Positions 35,047 through 42,982 of a DNA stretch of 64,000 bases are shown piece by piece. This DNA is from Clostridium sp. JN-1 (lineage in GTDB: Bacteria > Bacillota > Clostridia > Clostridiales > Clostridiaceae). The notes below the pieces were generated by a model, which worked only from the letters and a program-made list of their open reading frames with translations, was not told the DNA's origin and made no database searches. The first letter of the stretch is position 1, and each line of letters starts with the position of its first letter. The stretch covers positions 2,046,001-2,110,000 of the forward strand of contig NZ_CP033465.1 in assembly GCF_003718715.1 (NCBI RefSeq), written 5' to 3'. Position numbers and translations under genes: made by a program.

Positions 35047-35399
35047 CCATAGCCATCAAGCTAAGTAGTAAAATTGACTAATACTTAACTTGATGGTTAT
35101 TTATTTTTTTAACTGGAAACCAGCTTGCAGCATCAATTACTATTCAAAATTATCACATAAATCATTACCTGAAAAAGTATGATAAGCTAAGAAAACCTCC
35201 GGGGTTATTTTGCTTTTCCTTCTTACAAATTGAGTACTCCTTGCTGCTTTATTCAAATACTCAGAATTAAAAACAGCTTTAGATTTTTTTATTAACCTCT
35301 TCAATTTTGTTTGCAATATTATCCACCATCCTAAATTAAGCTTCTGCTAAATTATATAACAGAAGCTTAAAGATTGTATTATTAGCTTGATGGCTATGG
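35047..35399. mobile_element. Internally deleted IS remnant (IS4-like) with 18-bp terminal inverted repeats
   Basis: Perfect 18-bp inverted repeats CCATAGCCATCAAGCTAA at 35047-35064 and its complement at 35382-35399 bound a 353-bp unit. It contains the broken 5' end of a transposase gene on the minus strand and a palindromic hairpin (AAGCTTCTG...CAGAAGCTT, about 35337-35368). Only ~65 codons of transposase remain, so the element cannot move by itself; a full copy elsewhere could mobilise it. Confidence 0.75.
35140..35329 (-). pseudogene. Truncated, frameshifted transposase fragment
   Basis: From ATG 35329 the frame reads MVDNIANKIEEVNKK and then stops; a one-base shift in a run of eight A/T restores a frame reading KSKAVFNSEYLNKAARSTQF and VRRKSKITPEVFLAYHTFSG, ending at 35140. 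This looks like the N-terminus of an IS4/IS1634-type DDE transposase. None of the catalytic DDE residues remain. Family named from memory. Confidence 0.6.
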
Positions 35400-35471
35400 C
35401 TGCGAAAGCGACAATGGCGAGAGTGTTTATGACAATCGTGGGCTTATTTTCATATAATTTTTCAAAAGCTA

Positions 35472-35502
35472 TTGACTCTTACGTTACGTTATAGTTTATG
35501 CT
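35472..35502 (+). promoter_or_regulatory. MerR-type promoter with 19-bp spacer
   Basis: TTGACT (35472-35477), 19-bp spacer, TATGCT (35497-35502). The over-long spacer contains CTTACGTTACGTTATAG, the kind of dyad at which MerR-family activators twist the DNA. This suggests that the following MerR gene controls itself. Confidence 0.75.
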
Positions 35503-35528
35503 ATAATCACACGAGGAGGTGATGCGAA

Positions 35529-36254
35529 ATGAAAACAGTTCATGAGGTTAGCAAATTAACAGGTGTGAGTATACGTACCTTGCAATATTATGACTCTATC
35601 AGTCTTTTGCCTGCAAGCAAATATACCAATGCTGGATACAGGCTATATGACGATACGGCTCTGGCCCGCTTGAGTCAGATTTTGCTGTTTCGTGAGTTGG
35701 AGTTTCCGCTTAAGGAAATCAAGGCAATTATAGAAAGTCCGTCCTATGACAAAACTAAGGTTCTGGAGGACCAGATTGCGTTGCTTGAACTAAAGCGGGA
35801 ACATATCGACAATCTCATTATCTTCGCTCGTGGAGTAAAAACGATAGGAGATGGAAATATGGATTTTTCAGCCTTTGATACAAAAAAGCTGGACGAATAC
35901 GCAAACGAAGCAAAAAGCAGATGGGGGCAATCGGCAGCATATAAAGAGTTTGAACAAAAGAGCAAGAATCGCTCAAGGGATGCCGAAAATGCCATCGCAG
36001 CAGGTCTAATGTCAATATTCGAGGAATTGGGTGCAATTAAGGCACTCGACCCTTCTTCCGATAAGGCACAGACCTTAGTGAAAAAGCTGCAGAGCTACAT
36101 CACAGAAAACTATTATAGCTGTACAAATGAAACTCTTTCCGGTCTTGGTAAGATGTATGCTAGTGACGGCAAATTTATCGAGAACATTGATAAAACCGGA
36201 GGTAAAGGAACAGCAGAGTTTGTGAAAAAAGCAATCGACATTTATTGCAAATAA
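35529..36254 (+). CDS. MerR-family regulator with TipAS drug-binding domain
   Basis: 241 residues. The N-terminal MerR winged helix (TVHEVSKLTGVSIRTLQYYD, then GYRLYDDTALARLSQILLFREL) is followed by a dimerising coiled coil and, from about residue 120, the all-helical TipAS domain (RWGQSAAYKEFEQKS, later YYSCTNETLSGLGKMYASD). TipAS domains bind thiopeptides and other drugs and switch on resistance genes. Codon use and G+C are visibly higher than in neighbours (CTG, CGG, GCC codons), and it stands beside an IS remnant and two dispersed repeats, so it was probably acquired. AGGAGGT site. No resistance gene follows; only a 15-codon frame (36332-36379) remains after it. Confidence 0.92.
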   Translation: MKTVHEVSKLTGVSIRTLQYYDSISLLPASKYTNAGYRLYDDTALARLSQILLFRELEFPLKEIKAIIESPSYDKTKVLEDQIALLELKREHIDNLIIFARGVKTIGDGNMDFSAFDTKKLDEYANEAKSRWGQSAAYKEFEQKSKNRSRDAENAIAAGLMSIFEELGAIKALDPSSDKAQTLVKKLQSYITENYYSCTNETLSGLGKMYASDGKFIENIDKTGGKGTAEFVKKAIDIYCK

Positions 36255-36273
36255 GAATCGGGAAGTTTTGAGA

Positions 36274-36302
36274 AGCGTTCATCACAACGATGGGCGTTTT
36301 TT
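36274..36302 (+). terminator. Terminator after the MerR/TipAS gene
   Basis: CGTTCATC-ACAAC-GATGGGCG hairpin (36276-36283 region with 36289-36296, including G-U pairs), followed by six T. Confidence 0.75.
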
Positions 36303-36358
36303 CTTATATTCATTTTTAATAAAAGAGAGTGATGTCTATGGGAATCCTACAAAGAGAG

Positions 36359-36400
36359 AACGTACCTAGATTTGTGTAAATCAAATCTAGGTACGTTTTC
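36359..36400 (+). terminator. Second strong hairpin downstream of the MerR/TipAS gene
   Basis: Perfect 16-bp stem 36359-36374 with 36382-36397 and a 7-nt loop, then TTTTC. It truncates a short frame that starts at ATG 36332 after AGAGAG (MSMGILQRENVPRFV, stop at 36379), which might be the stump of a lost effector gene. Confidence 0.7.
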
Positions 36401-36410
36401 TACGTTTTTT

Positions 36411-36484
36411 AAATTAAAGATTTTTTGCAGTGCAGCGGAGAAAAATCCTCCTTCTCTGTCCTCTGTTTTTATGTCCTTTAAAAA
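36411..36484 (-). repeat. Dispersed AGAGGACAG repeat, copy C
   Basis: Reverse-oriented copy sharing with copy A the AAATTAAAGATTTTTT start, GCAGCGGAGAAAAATCCTCC, TGTCCTCTG and the TTTTTATGT end. It lies between the MerR region and the 3' end of the hydroxyacid oxidase gene. Confidence 0.7.
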
Positions 36485-36491
36485 GGTTAAG

Positions 36492-37505
36492 TTAATATAG
36501 TATTCTATTTGTAACGTCTTTTATACTTTTGCATCCGGTTAAAACCATTGCTGATTTCAATTCACTTTTTATATTATCTATATAAGTTTTCACACCTTCT
36601 CTTTGTCCTCCAAAAGATGCAGTTACAAAAGGTCTTCCTATTAGTACTCCTTGGGCTCCTAAAGCTATCATTTTGAGTACATCAACACCTGTCCTAACTC
36701 CTCCATCAGCAAGTATTGTAACTTTGCCTTTTACGGCATCAGCTATTTCTGGAAGAACATCTGCAACACCAGGAGTTTGATCAAGTACTCTTCCTCCATG
36801 ATTTGAAACAACTATGGCACTTACACCTGCTTTTACAGCAAGTTCTGCTTCATCAGCAGTCATTATTCCCTTTAATATAAAAGGAAGTTTAGTACTTTCA
36901 ACTATTTCTCTTATTTCTTCTACTGTTTTAGGCATAACAGGTTTTCCATGAAGTGCAAGAGTAATAAGTCCGCAGGCATCTATATCCATTCCTACAGCAT
37001 ATGCACCAGATTCTTCTGCAAGTTTTATCTTTTTTATTACATTTTCATTTTTCCATGGTTTTATAATAGCTATGCCATCTCCACCAAATTTTTTAAGTTG
37101 TTCTAAGTTAGTTATAAGGAAAGAATCCACAGCAGTATCCCCTACCATTGGATATACTCCTGCATCTAAACATCCTCCTATTACCCATGATATGTATTCT
37201 TCTTCAGTAAACTTTCCACCCATATTCAATGTAGTTCCAGATACTGGAGCTGCAAATACAGGTACCTCCATTTTTTTACCAAATAACTCTATTGAAGTAT
37301 CAGGGTCTTTAGCATCATGTATAACTCTCATATTGAGTTTGCAGAAATCAAGTGCTTCAACATTTATTGAAAATGCTTCTCCTGTTCCTTTTCCACCCAT
37401 TCCAGGTACTTCTCCAGCACATGCCTTGCCATTACATACAGGGCATACCCTGCAGCTTCCATTTAAATTTTCACGTGCCTGTTTTAAAACTTTTTTATAA
37501 TCCAT
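36492..37505 (-). CDS. FMN-dependent alpha-hydroxy-acid oxidizing protein
   Basis: TIM-barrel flavoprotein of the lactate oxidase/glycolate oxidase family, 337 residues. Family features: PVFAAPVSGTTLNMGGKFTE near residue 83, the SNHGGRVLDQTPGVADVLPE segment near 233 that includes the catalytic His and Arg, and the FMN-phosphate loops LADGGVRTGVDVLKMIALGA and GVLIGRPFV near 265-290. The N-terminus has a cysteine cluster (CRVCPVCNGKACAG) not found in classic members and typical of the clostridial group; it could bind metal or Fe-S. Substrate unknown; lactate is possible given larA in the window. GGGGAGG site. Confidence 0.87.
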   Translation of the reverse strand: MDYKKVLKQARENLNGSCRVCPVCNGKACAGEVPGMGGKGTGEAFSINVEALDFCKLNMRVIHDAKDPDTSIELFGKKMEVPVFAAPVSGTTLNMGGKFTEEEYISWVIGGCLDAGVYPMVGDTAVDSFLITNLEQLKKFGGDGIAIIKPWKNENVIKKIKLAEESGAYAVGMDIDACGLITLALHGKPVMPKTVEEIREIVESTKLPFILKGIMTADEAELAVKAGVSAIVVSNHGGRVLDQTPGVADVLPEIADAVKGKVTILADGGVRTGVDVLKMIALGAQGVLIGRPFVTASFGGQREGVKTYIDNIKSELKSAMVLTGCKSIKDVTNRILY

Positions 37506-37602
37506 TTTTCAAGCCTCCCCAAACTAAAAAATATACAAAGTATTCTAGCTCACATATTTGTTGTTCTATATTAATTATAATTTATTTTGGACAAATCTCA
37601 AC

Positions 37603-38055
37603 CTATAGATTAAATATTTCATCTTCACTTATAACCTTAATTTCATTGTCAATTAAAAGCTGTGCAGTTACCCCATTACCATTTACTACTTTCTTTGAAA
37701 ATGTTCCATCATAAATTTTTCCACATCCGCAGGAAGGACTTTTAGATTTTAAAACAGCAGATAAAACTTTAAAGTTTTTACATATACTAAGTGTTTCATA
37801 TGCCCCCCTTATAAACTTTTCAGTGGAATCATCCTCATTTGTACTAATTACTTTAGACTTACCATTTAAAACATCTTTTCCAGTACCACCTTTTATTTCA
37901 CATGGCAATCTGGGAGTTGTAAGTCCTCCAAGCTGTTCAGGACATATTGGCAATATTTCATCTTTTTTTAAAAACTTCATGACTTCTTTATTTAAATTAT
38001 TTTTACCATTGTACTTACAGTTTATCCCACATAAACATGCACTTACGAGTATCAT
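37603..38055 (-). CDS. DUF523 (TudS-like) protein
   Basis: 150 residues from ATG 38055 (GAGGTG eight bases upstream; the GTG at 38064 is inside that site). Conserved Cys motifs of the family are all present: SACLCGINCKYNG at the N-terminus, ICPEQLGGLTTPR near residue 37 and KSKSPSCGCGKIYDG near 105. TudS, a family member, uses a [4Fe-4S] cluster on three Cys to desulfurise thiouracil, so a desulfidase role is possible. Located between mutS2 and the FMN enzyme gene, all on one strand. Confidence 0.85.
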   Translation of the reverse strand: MILVSACLCGINCKYNGKNNLNKEVMKFLKKDEILPICPEQLGGLTTPRLPCEIKGGTGKDVLNGKSKVISTNEDDSTEKFIRGAYETLSICKNFKVLSAVLKSKSPSCGCGKIYDGTFSKKVVNGNGVTAQLLIDNEIKVISEDEIFNL

Positions 38056-38076
38056 AAAAAACACCTCTAATCTATA

Positions 38077-40449
38077 TTAATGATTTTTAAGTTCAACAAT
38101 AGTTACTCCAGTACCACCTTCACCGTACTCTCCCAGCCTATATCTTTTAACATGAGAATGAGACTTTAGCATTTCCATTATTGCATTTCTCAAAACTCCA
38201 GTACCTTTACCATGAATTATTGTAACTTTTTCATATCCTGCAAGATATACTTCATCTAGGTACTTATCAGTATTATACGTTGCCTCAATTGAATCCATAC
38301 CTCTTAAATCTATGGATGCTGGCACAGTTTTAAGATTAAGTTTCATCTCACCCTTAGATTTTTTCTGTTTGGACTTATTACCTTCTTTTCCCTTTACTGC
38401 CCTTAGGTCTTTTAGGTTTATATCTATTTTCATAATTCCAGCTTGAACTTGAACCATATTTTTATTATCAGGTTTAGATAGTACTATAACATTTTGATTT
38501 AAAGATGATGCAAATACCTCATCACCTTCTTCTACACTCTTTAGTTCTTCTCCGTCATCTCTTTTTATGCTGTTAGCCTTTTCTTCTAAATCATCAAGTT
38601 TATTAGATAACTTTTTTCTCTTTTCTTCTAATTTTTGTCTTACATCGGATGCGTATCCCATTCTCTCAAGTTCTCTCATATCCTTGAGTATTTCGTCAGC
38701 TTCTTCTTTAGCTTCTTTTATAATGTTTTTAGCTTCTCTTTGAGCATTTATCAGAGACTTTTCCCTGCTATTTTGAAATGCCGAAAACCTTTGCTCATAT
38801 TTATCTTTTATTTTAGCTGCTTCCATTCTCAATATTTCAGATTCCCTAGCATTATTTTCTGCTTGTATACTCTTGTCTTGAAGACTTTGTATCAAGTCTT
38901 CAAACTGTAAACTCTCACTAGTTATGGTTTCTTTGGCACTGTCAATTATGTAATCTGGAAGTCCAAGTCTCTTAGATATTTCAAAAGCATTTGATTTTCC
39001 CGGAATACCTATCAAAAGTCTATATGTCGGCCTAAGTGTCTCTACATCAAATTCAACTGATGCATTTTCAACTGAATCCGTCTTTAATGCATATGCCTTA
39101 AGCTCACTATAATGGGTAGTTGCTACTATCTTGCAATTTCTGTTTTTTAAATTTTCAAGAATTGATATAGCTAGTGCCGCTCCTTCTGTGGGATCTGTTC
39201 CTGCACCAAGCTCATCAAATAATACCAGTGAATTTTCATCTGCCCTATCAATTATACTTACTATATTAGTCATATGAGATGAAAATGTGGATAAGCTCTG
39301 CTCTATGCTTTGTTCATCTCCAATATCTGCAAAGACTTCTTTGAAAAAGCTTATAGTTGAGTTTTCCTTTGCAGGTATCATAAGTCCGCTTAATCCCATT
39401 AAATGTAAAAGTCCAACTGTTTTTAAAGTTACAGTTTTACCACCTGTATTAGGTCCTGTTATTATTAATGAAGTAAAATTTTTTCCCAAATAAATATCTA
39501 ATGGTACAACTACTTTTCTATCAATTAATGGATGTTTAGCTTGTATTATATCTATAATTCCATCATCATTTACATTTGGTGCAGTGCAATTAAACTCACT
39601 TGCAAATTTAGCTTTTGCAAATATAAAATCAAGCTCCCATATAATCTTTGAATTGTTTCTAACAGCAATTATATTGTCATAAACTTTTGCTGAAAGCCTA
39701 GCTAGTATTCTATCGATTTCTGCCCTTTCCTTCAGCATAAGTTCTTTTATTTCATTATTTAAATTCACCAAGTTCATAGGTTCAATATACAAAGTAGAAC
39801 CAGTTGAACTTTGATCATGTACTAATCCCGATACCATATTCTTATGTTCAGCTTTTACTGGAAGTACATATCTGTCTCCCCTCATGGTATAGAGATTATC
39901 TTGAAGATATTCAGAATACATTCTCACAAGTGAATTTACCTTATCCCTCACTGATGAATTTTTATCTTTTAGTGATTTCCTTATGCTGTGAAGAGCTGGA
40001 CTTGCATTGTCTGAAATTTCATCTTCACTTTCTACAGCATTAAATACTGCATCTTCAATATTCTTAAGTGGAACTATACCCTCGCATATATCTTCTATTA
40101 CTCTAAATGGCTCTTCTTCATCTTTATGCCTTACATATTCTTTGAACCTTCTTGCACACCTCAGCATATTTGCTATTCTCAAAAGTTGAATTGGCATAAG
40201 TGAAGATCCTTTTTCAGCCATCCTTATGCCGTCTCTTATATCATATATTCCTTCAAAAGGAGGTGTTCCTTTAGTAACTAGCAATTTGAAGGCTTCTTTA
40301 GTTTCCTCGATATGTTCCCTTACTTCATAACTATTTTCATAAGGTTTCAAATCATCTATTATATCTTTTGCAGCTTGTGTATTAGTGTACTGTTTTAACA
40401 TCTCTTTTATCTTATTAAATTCCAAAACCTTTAAAGCCTTTTCATTCAT
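38077..40449 (-). CDS. mutS2: Endonuclease MutS2
   Basis: 790 residues, family length. The N-terminal clamp/lever region begins EKALKVLEFNKIKEML. The ATPase domain has the Walker A loop TGPNTGGKTVTLKTVGLLHL near residue 335, LFDELGAGTDPTEGAALA (Walker B) near 410 and the ATTHYSELK switch near 443. A long coiled coil (residues ~515-630) leads to a KOW-like segment and the C-terminal Smr nuclease domain (SIDLRGMDSIEA, VTIIHGKGTGVLRNAI). Lacks mismatch-recognition domain I. In other Firmicutes it suppresses recombination and rescues collided ribosomes. Four bases before the U32 gene end, so coupled. Confidence 0.97.
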   Translation of the reverse strand: MNEKALKVLEFNKIKEMLKQYTNTQAAKDIIDDLKPYENSYEVREHIEETKEAFKLLVTKGTPPFEGIYDIRDGIRMAEKGSSLMPIQLLRIANMLRCARRFKEYVRHKDEEEPFRVIEDICEGIVPLKNIEDAVFNAVESEDEISDNASPALHSIRKSLKDKNSSVRDKVNSLVRMYSEYLQDNLYTMRGDRYVLPVKAEHKNMVSGLVHDQSSTGSTLYIEPMNLVNLNNEIKELMLKERAEIDRILARLSAKVYDNIIAVRNNSKIIWELDFIFAKAKFASEFNCTAPNVNDDGIIDIIQAKHPLIDRKVVVPLDIYLGKNFTSLIITGPNTGGKTVTLKTVGLLHLMGLSGLMIPAKENSTISFFKEVFADIGDEQSIEQSLSTFSSHMTNIVSIIDRADENSLVLFDELGAGTDPTEGAALAISILENLKNRNCKIVATTHYSELKAYALKTDSVENASVEFDVETLRPTYRLLIGIPGKSNAFEISKRLGLPDYIIDSAKETITSESLQFEDLIQSLQDKSIQAENNARESEILRMEAAKIKDKYEQRFSAFQNSREKSLINAQREAKNIIKEAKEEADEILKDMRELERMGYASDVRQKLEEKRKKLSNKLDDLEEKANSIKRDDGEELKSVEEGDEVFASSLNQNVIVLSKPDNKNMVQVQAGIMKIDINLKDLRAVKGKEGNKSKQKKSKGEMKLNLKTVPASIDLRGMDSIEATYNTDKYLDEVYLAGYEKVTIIHGKGTGVLRNAIMEMLKSHSHVKRYRLGEYGEGGTGVTIVELKNH

Positions 40450-40452
40450 AAT

Positions 40453-42813
40453 TTATTCAACCCCTCTTTTATAATGTCCTTTTGTAAAACCTACAAAATC
40501 ACCTTTTGTCTTTTTATTCTTTACAAATTCAAGTACATTAATTACATCACCATATTTTTCATCTATAAAATCTATTCTAAAACTACTGGCACCCATATTT
40601 GTCAGCTCTTCAATCTTATCTGTTAAATTGAGTGGAACACTATTATATATATGACTTCTGCAGTACTTATCCGTTCTAACCAAAAACTCTGCTCCAATTC
40701 TATCCTTTAAATTAAAAGTTCCTTCACTGCATTTATGAGAACAATTGTTTTTCCTGCCCTTTCCACCCAAAGTACTTCCTATAGGGCAGTATTCTGACAC
40801 CATATTTTCTATTTTACCATACACGAGTATCTGAGTTTTTGCACGTGACGTTCTCAAAAGTTTCTCAATTTCAATCTTATTTAGTTCTACACTTAAGCAA
40901 ACTGAATCCATAAATTCACTATACTGTCTTACTCCAAATTCATTAAATACATTTAACTTATAATCAGAAATTATACTTGTTTTATTTTTAAATACACTTA
41001 TTATACCTAAGTTAGCAGTAACTATTCCATTTATATGAGGTATTAACGTATCTATTTTTTTGCACATAGTATCAAACTCATCTCTTACTATATTTGGAAC
41101 CTTAATCCACAAGTTAAGATCAGAGTTTTTCATTATATAATACTCTAAATTATCTTTGGATTTATAAAACATATCAATTATTACATCTTTAAATCCACTG
41201 TCTTTAACAGCCTTTAACTGTTCTTCATTATTTACACATACCATGTACTTTGGTATACTTCCTGTTTCTCTGCGATTTATATTTCCATGGAATATTTCAT
41301 TTAAGTTTACTTTAACTTTTTTTCTACCATTTAGTAGATTCATTTCAATTTGTTCTACAAGTTTTCTTCTCACTTCATTTATTTCAGATACAGGTAAGAA
41401 TCCAGCTTCATAATTTTCAAAGCGTATATTAGAAAACTTAAATGGGGTATCTCCGCTTTTACCTAAATGTTTTTTGAGTTCTTCCATGCTAATTGGTTTT
41501 TTTATAGCCTTTTGAACTGCTAAACCTTGAGCTGAATAATCTTTATTATTGAAGCAAGTACTTAACTTTACAGTTTCATTTAACTTAAAGCTTACATTTA
41601 AATCAAGGTTTATCTTTCTTTCAAAAGGATTATTGTATGTATCCTGTAATTCCTTAAAAAGCTTTGAGTCTGATGTCTTATATAACGTATTTCCACTTTT
41701 AAAATGTGATGGTTTTAAAATAACTATATCTCCTTTTTTTGCTTCTTTGACTTCATTATTATTTTTAATTATTTTAGAAACTGTAAATCCATCATTTTCA
41801 TATCTTACACCATCCTTTAAGGATATGTCTTCTTGCAATAATACACTCAAATCCTTATTAACTTTTCCCAAAAAAGTTCCCGTATTTTTAGGAAATGAAT
41901 ATGCCATCATATCTCTTCCAACATTGCCGTATAAATAAGCTTTTGAAAAACCTTCTCTATTAAACAGCTGTAATAATTTCTTTTTTTCTACACTTAAATC
42001 AGCATCACTTTTTAAGCCAACTGCTAAATCTATTGCTTTTCTATAAGCTGAAACAACACCTGCAACATATTCTGGTCTTTTCATCCTTCCTTCTATTTTT
42101 AAAGAAGTAGTACCACTATCTATGATATCACGAATGTTTTCTAGTGTGCATATATCCTTAGGGCTGAGTAAATATCCATTTTTCTCAAGCTTATTCTTTT
42201 CATCAATTATTGTATATGGTAACCTGCAAGGCTGGGCACACCTACCTCTGTTTCCACTTCTTCCGCCTATCAAACTGCTCATAAGACATTGACCTGAATA
42301 ACATACGCAAAGAGCACCATGAATAAATATTTCCGTTTCTATATGTAAATCTTTTGATATGTATTCTATTTCTTTTAAAGAAAGCTCTCTTGAAAGTACA
42401 ATTCTCTTAAAACCAATACTATTTAAAAATTTTGCTCCTTCTGCATTATGTACTGTCATTTGAGTCGATGCATGAATTTCAAAATCAGGAATAAGTTTTT
42501 TTATGCAGTATGCAAAACCTATATCCTGTATGATTAAAGCATCAACTCCTGAATTGTATAAAAACTCTGCATATCTTAAAGCTTCTTTCATTTCACTATC
42601 TTTTAATAAAATATTTATGGTAACGTACACTTTAACTCCATATAAGTGACAATACTTAACTGACTTTTTTATATTTTCATTGTCAAAATTAGATGCATAA
42701 GCCCTTGCAGAAAATTTATCTCCACCTAAATAAACAGCATCAGCTCCTGATTGGACTGCTGCATATAGACTTTCCATACTTCCTGCTGGTGCCAGCAATT
42801 CTACCTTTTTCAT
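40453..42813 (-). CDS. Peptidase U32 family protein with DUF3656 (RlhA-like)
   Basis: 786 residues. N-terminal U32 domain: VELLAPAGSMESLYAAVQSG, DAVYLGGDKFSARAYASNFD, and the cysteine cluster GALCVCYSGQCLMSSLIGGR with GNRGRCAQPCRLPY near residue 175. A DUF3656-type middle domain (residues ~390-480) and a second TIM-like part with CPIGSTLGGKGRKNNCSHKC near 680 follow. E. coli RlhA (YdcP), of similar design, hydroxylates 23S rRNA C2501, and this may do the same; U32 members are now seen mostly as Fe-S hydroxylation enzymes rather than proteases. Directly upstream of mutS2 (3-bp gap). AGGAG site. Confidence 0.9.
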   Translation of the reverse strand: MKKVELLAPAGSMESLYAAVQSGADAVYLGGDKFSARAYASNFDNENIKKSVKYCHLYGVKVYVTINILLKDSEMKEALRYAEFLYNSGVDALIIQDIGFAYCIKKLIPDFEIHASTQMTVHNAEGAKFLNSIGFKRIVLSRELSLKEIEYISKDLHIETEIFIHGALCVCYSGQCLMSSLIGGRSGNRGRCAQPCRLPYTIIDEKNKLEKNGYLLSPKDICTLENIRDIIDSGTTSLKIEGRMKRPEYVAGVVSAYRKAIDLAVGLKSDADLSVEKKKLLQLFNREGFSKAYLYGNVGRDMMAYSFPKNTGTFLGKVNKDLSVLLQEDISLKDGVRYENDGFTVSKIIKNNNEVKEAKKGDIVILKPSHFKSGNTLYKTSDSKLFKELQDTYNNPFERKINLDLNVSFKLNETVKLSTCFNNKDYSAQGLAVQKAIKKPISMEELKKHLGKSGDTPFKFSNIRFENYEAGFLPVSEINEVRRKLVEQIEMNLLNGRKKVKVNLNEIFHGNINRRETGSIPKYMVCVNNEEQLKAVKDSGFKDVIIDMFYKSKDNLEYYIMKNSDLNLWIKVPNIVRDEFDTMCKKIDTLIPHINGIVTANLGIISVFKNKTSIISDYKLNVFNEFGVRQYSEFMDSVCLSVELNKIEIEKLLRTSRAKTQILVYGKIENMVSEYCPIGSTLGGKGRKNNCSHKCSEGTFNLKDRIGAEFLVRTDKYCRSHIYNSVPLNLTDKIEELTNMGASSFRIDFIDEKYGDVINVLEFVKNKKTKGDFVGFTKGHYKRGVE

Positions 42814-42914
42814 CGGTTCATCTCCTAAAACATAAATTCACTCAAACACTATTATACAATAACTAAATCATATTTAAAATCTCATACCTGTAATTATAAT
42901 ATGCTAAAAATTCA

Positions 42915-42982
42915 AAGCATTTTTGATACAGAGGACTAAAAACAGAGGACAGTAAAGGAGGATTTTTCTCCGCTAAGCTTTT
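42915..42982 (+). repeat. Dispersed AGAGGACAG repeat, copy D, overlapping a coding end
   Basis: Forward copy with the full consensus order: AGCATTTTTGATACAGAGGA, AACAGAGGACAG, AAAGGAGGATTTTTCTCCGC, TAAGCTT. Bases 42936-42982 are also read on the minus strand as the last codons of the GT2-TPR protein (KLSGEKSSFTVLCF). Confidence 0.75.

Noticed and set aside
35401-35471. Short frame just upstream of the MerR promoter (MAMAAKATMARVFMTIVGLF...)
   Set aside because: It could be the end of a lost membrane protein gene, but it starts in the IS terminus, has no ribosome-binding site and is too short to support.
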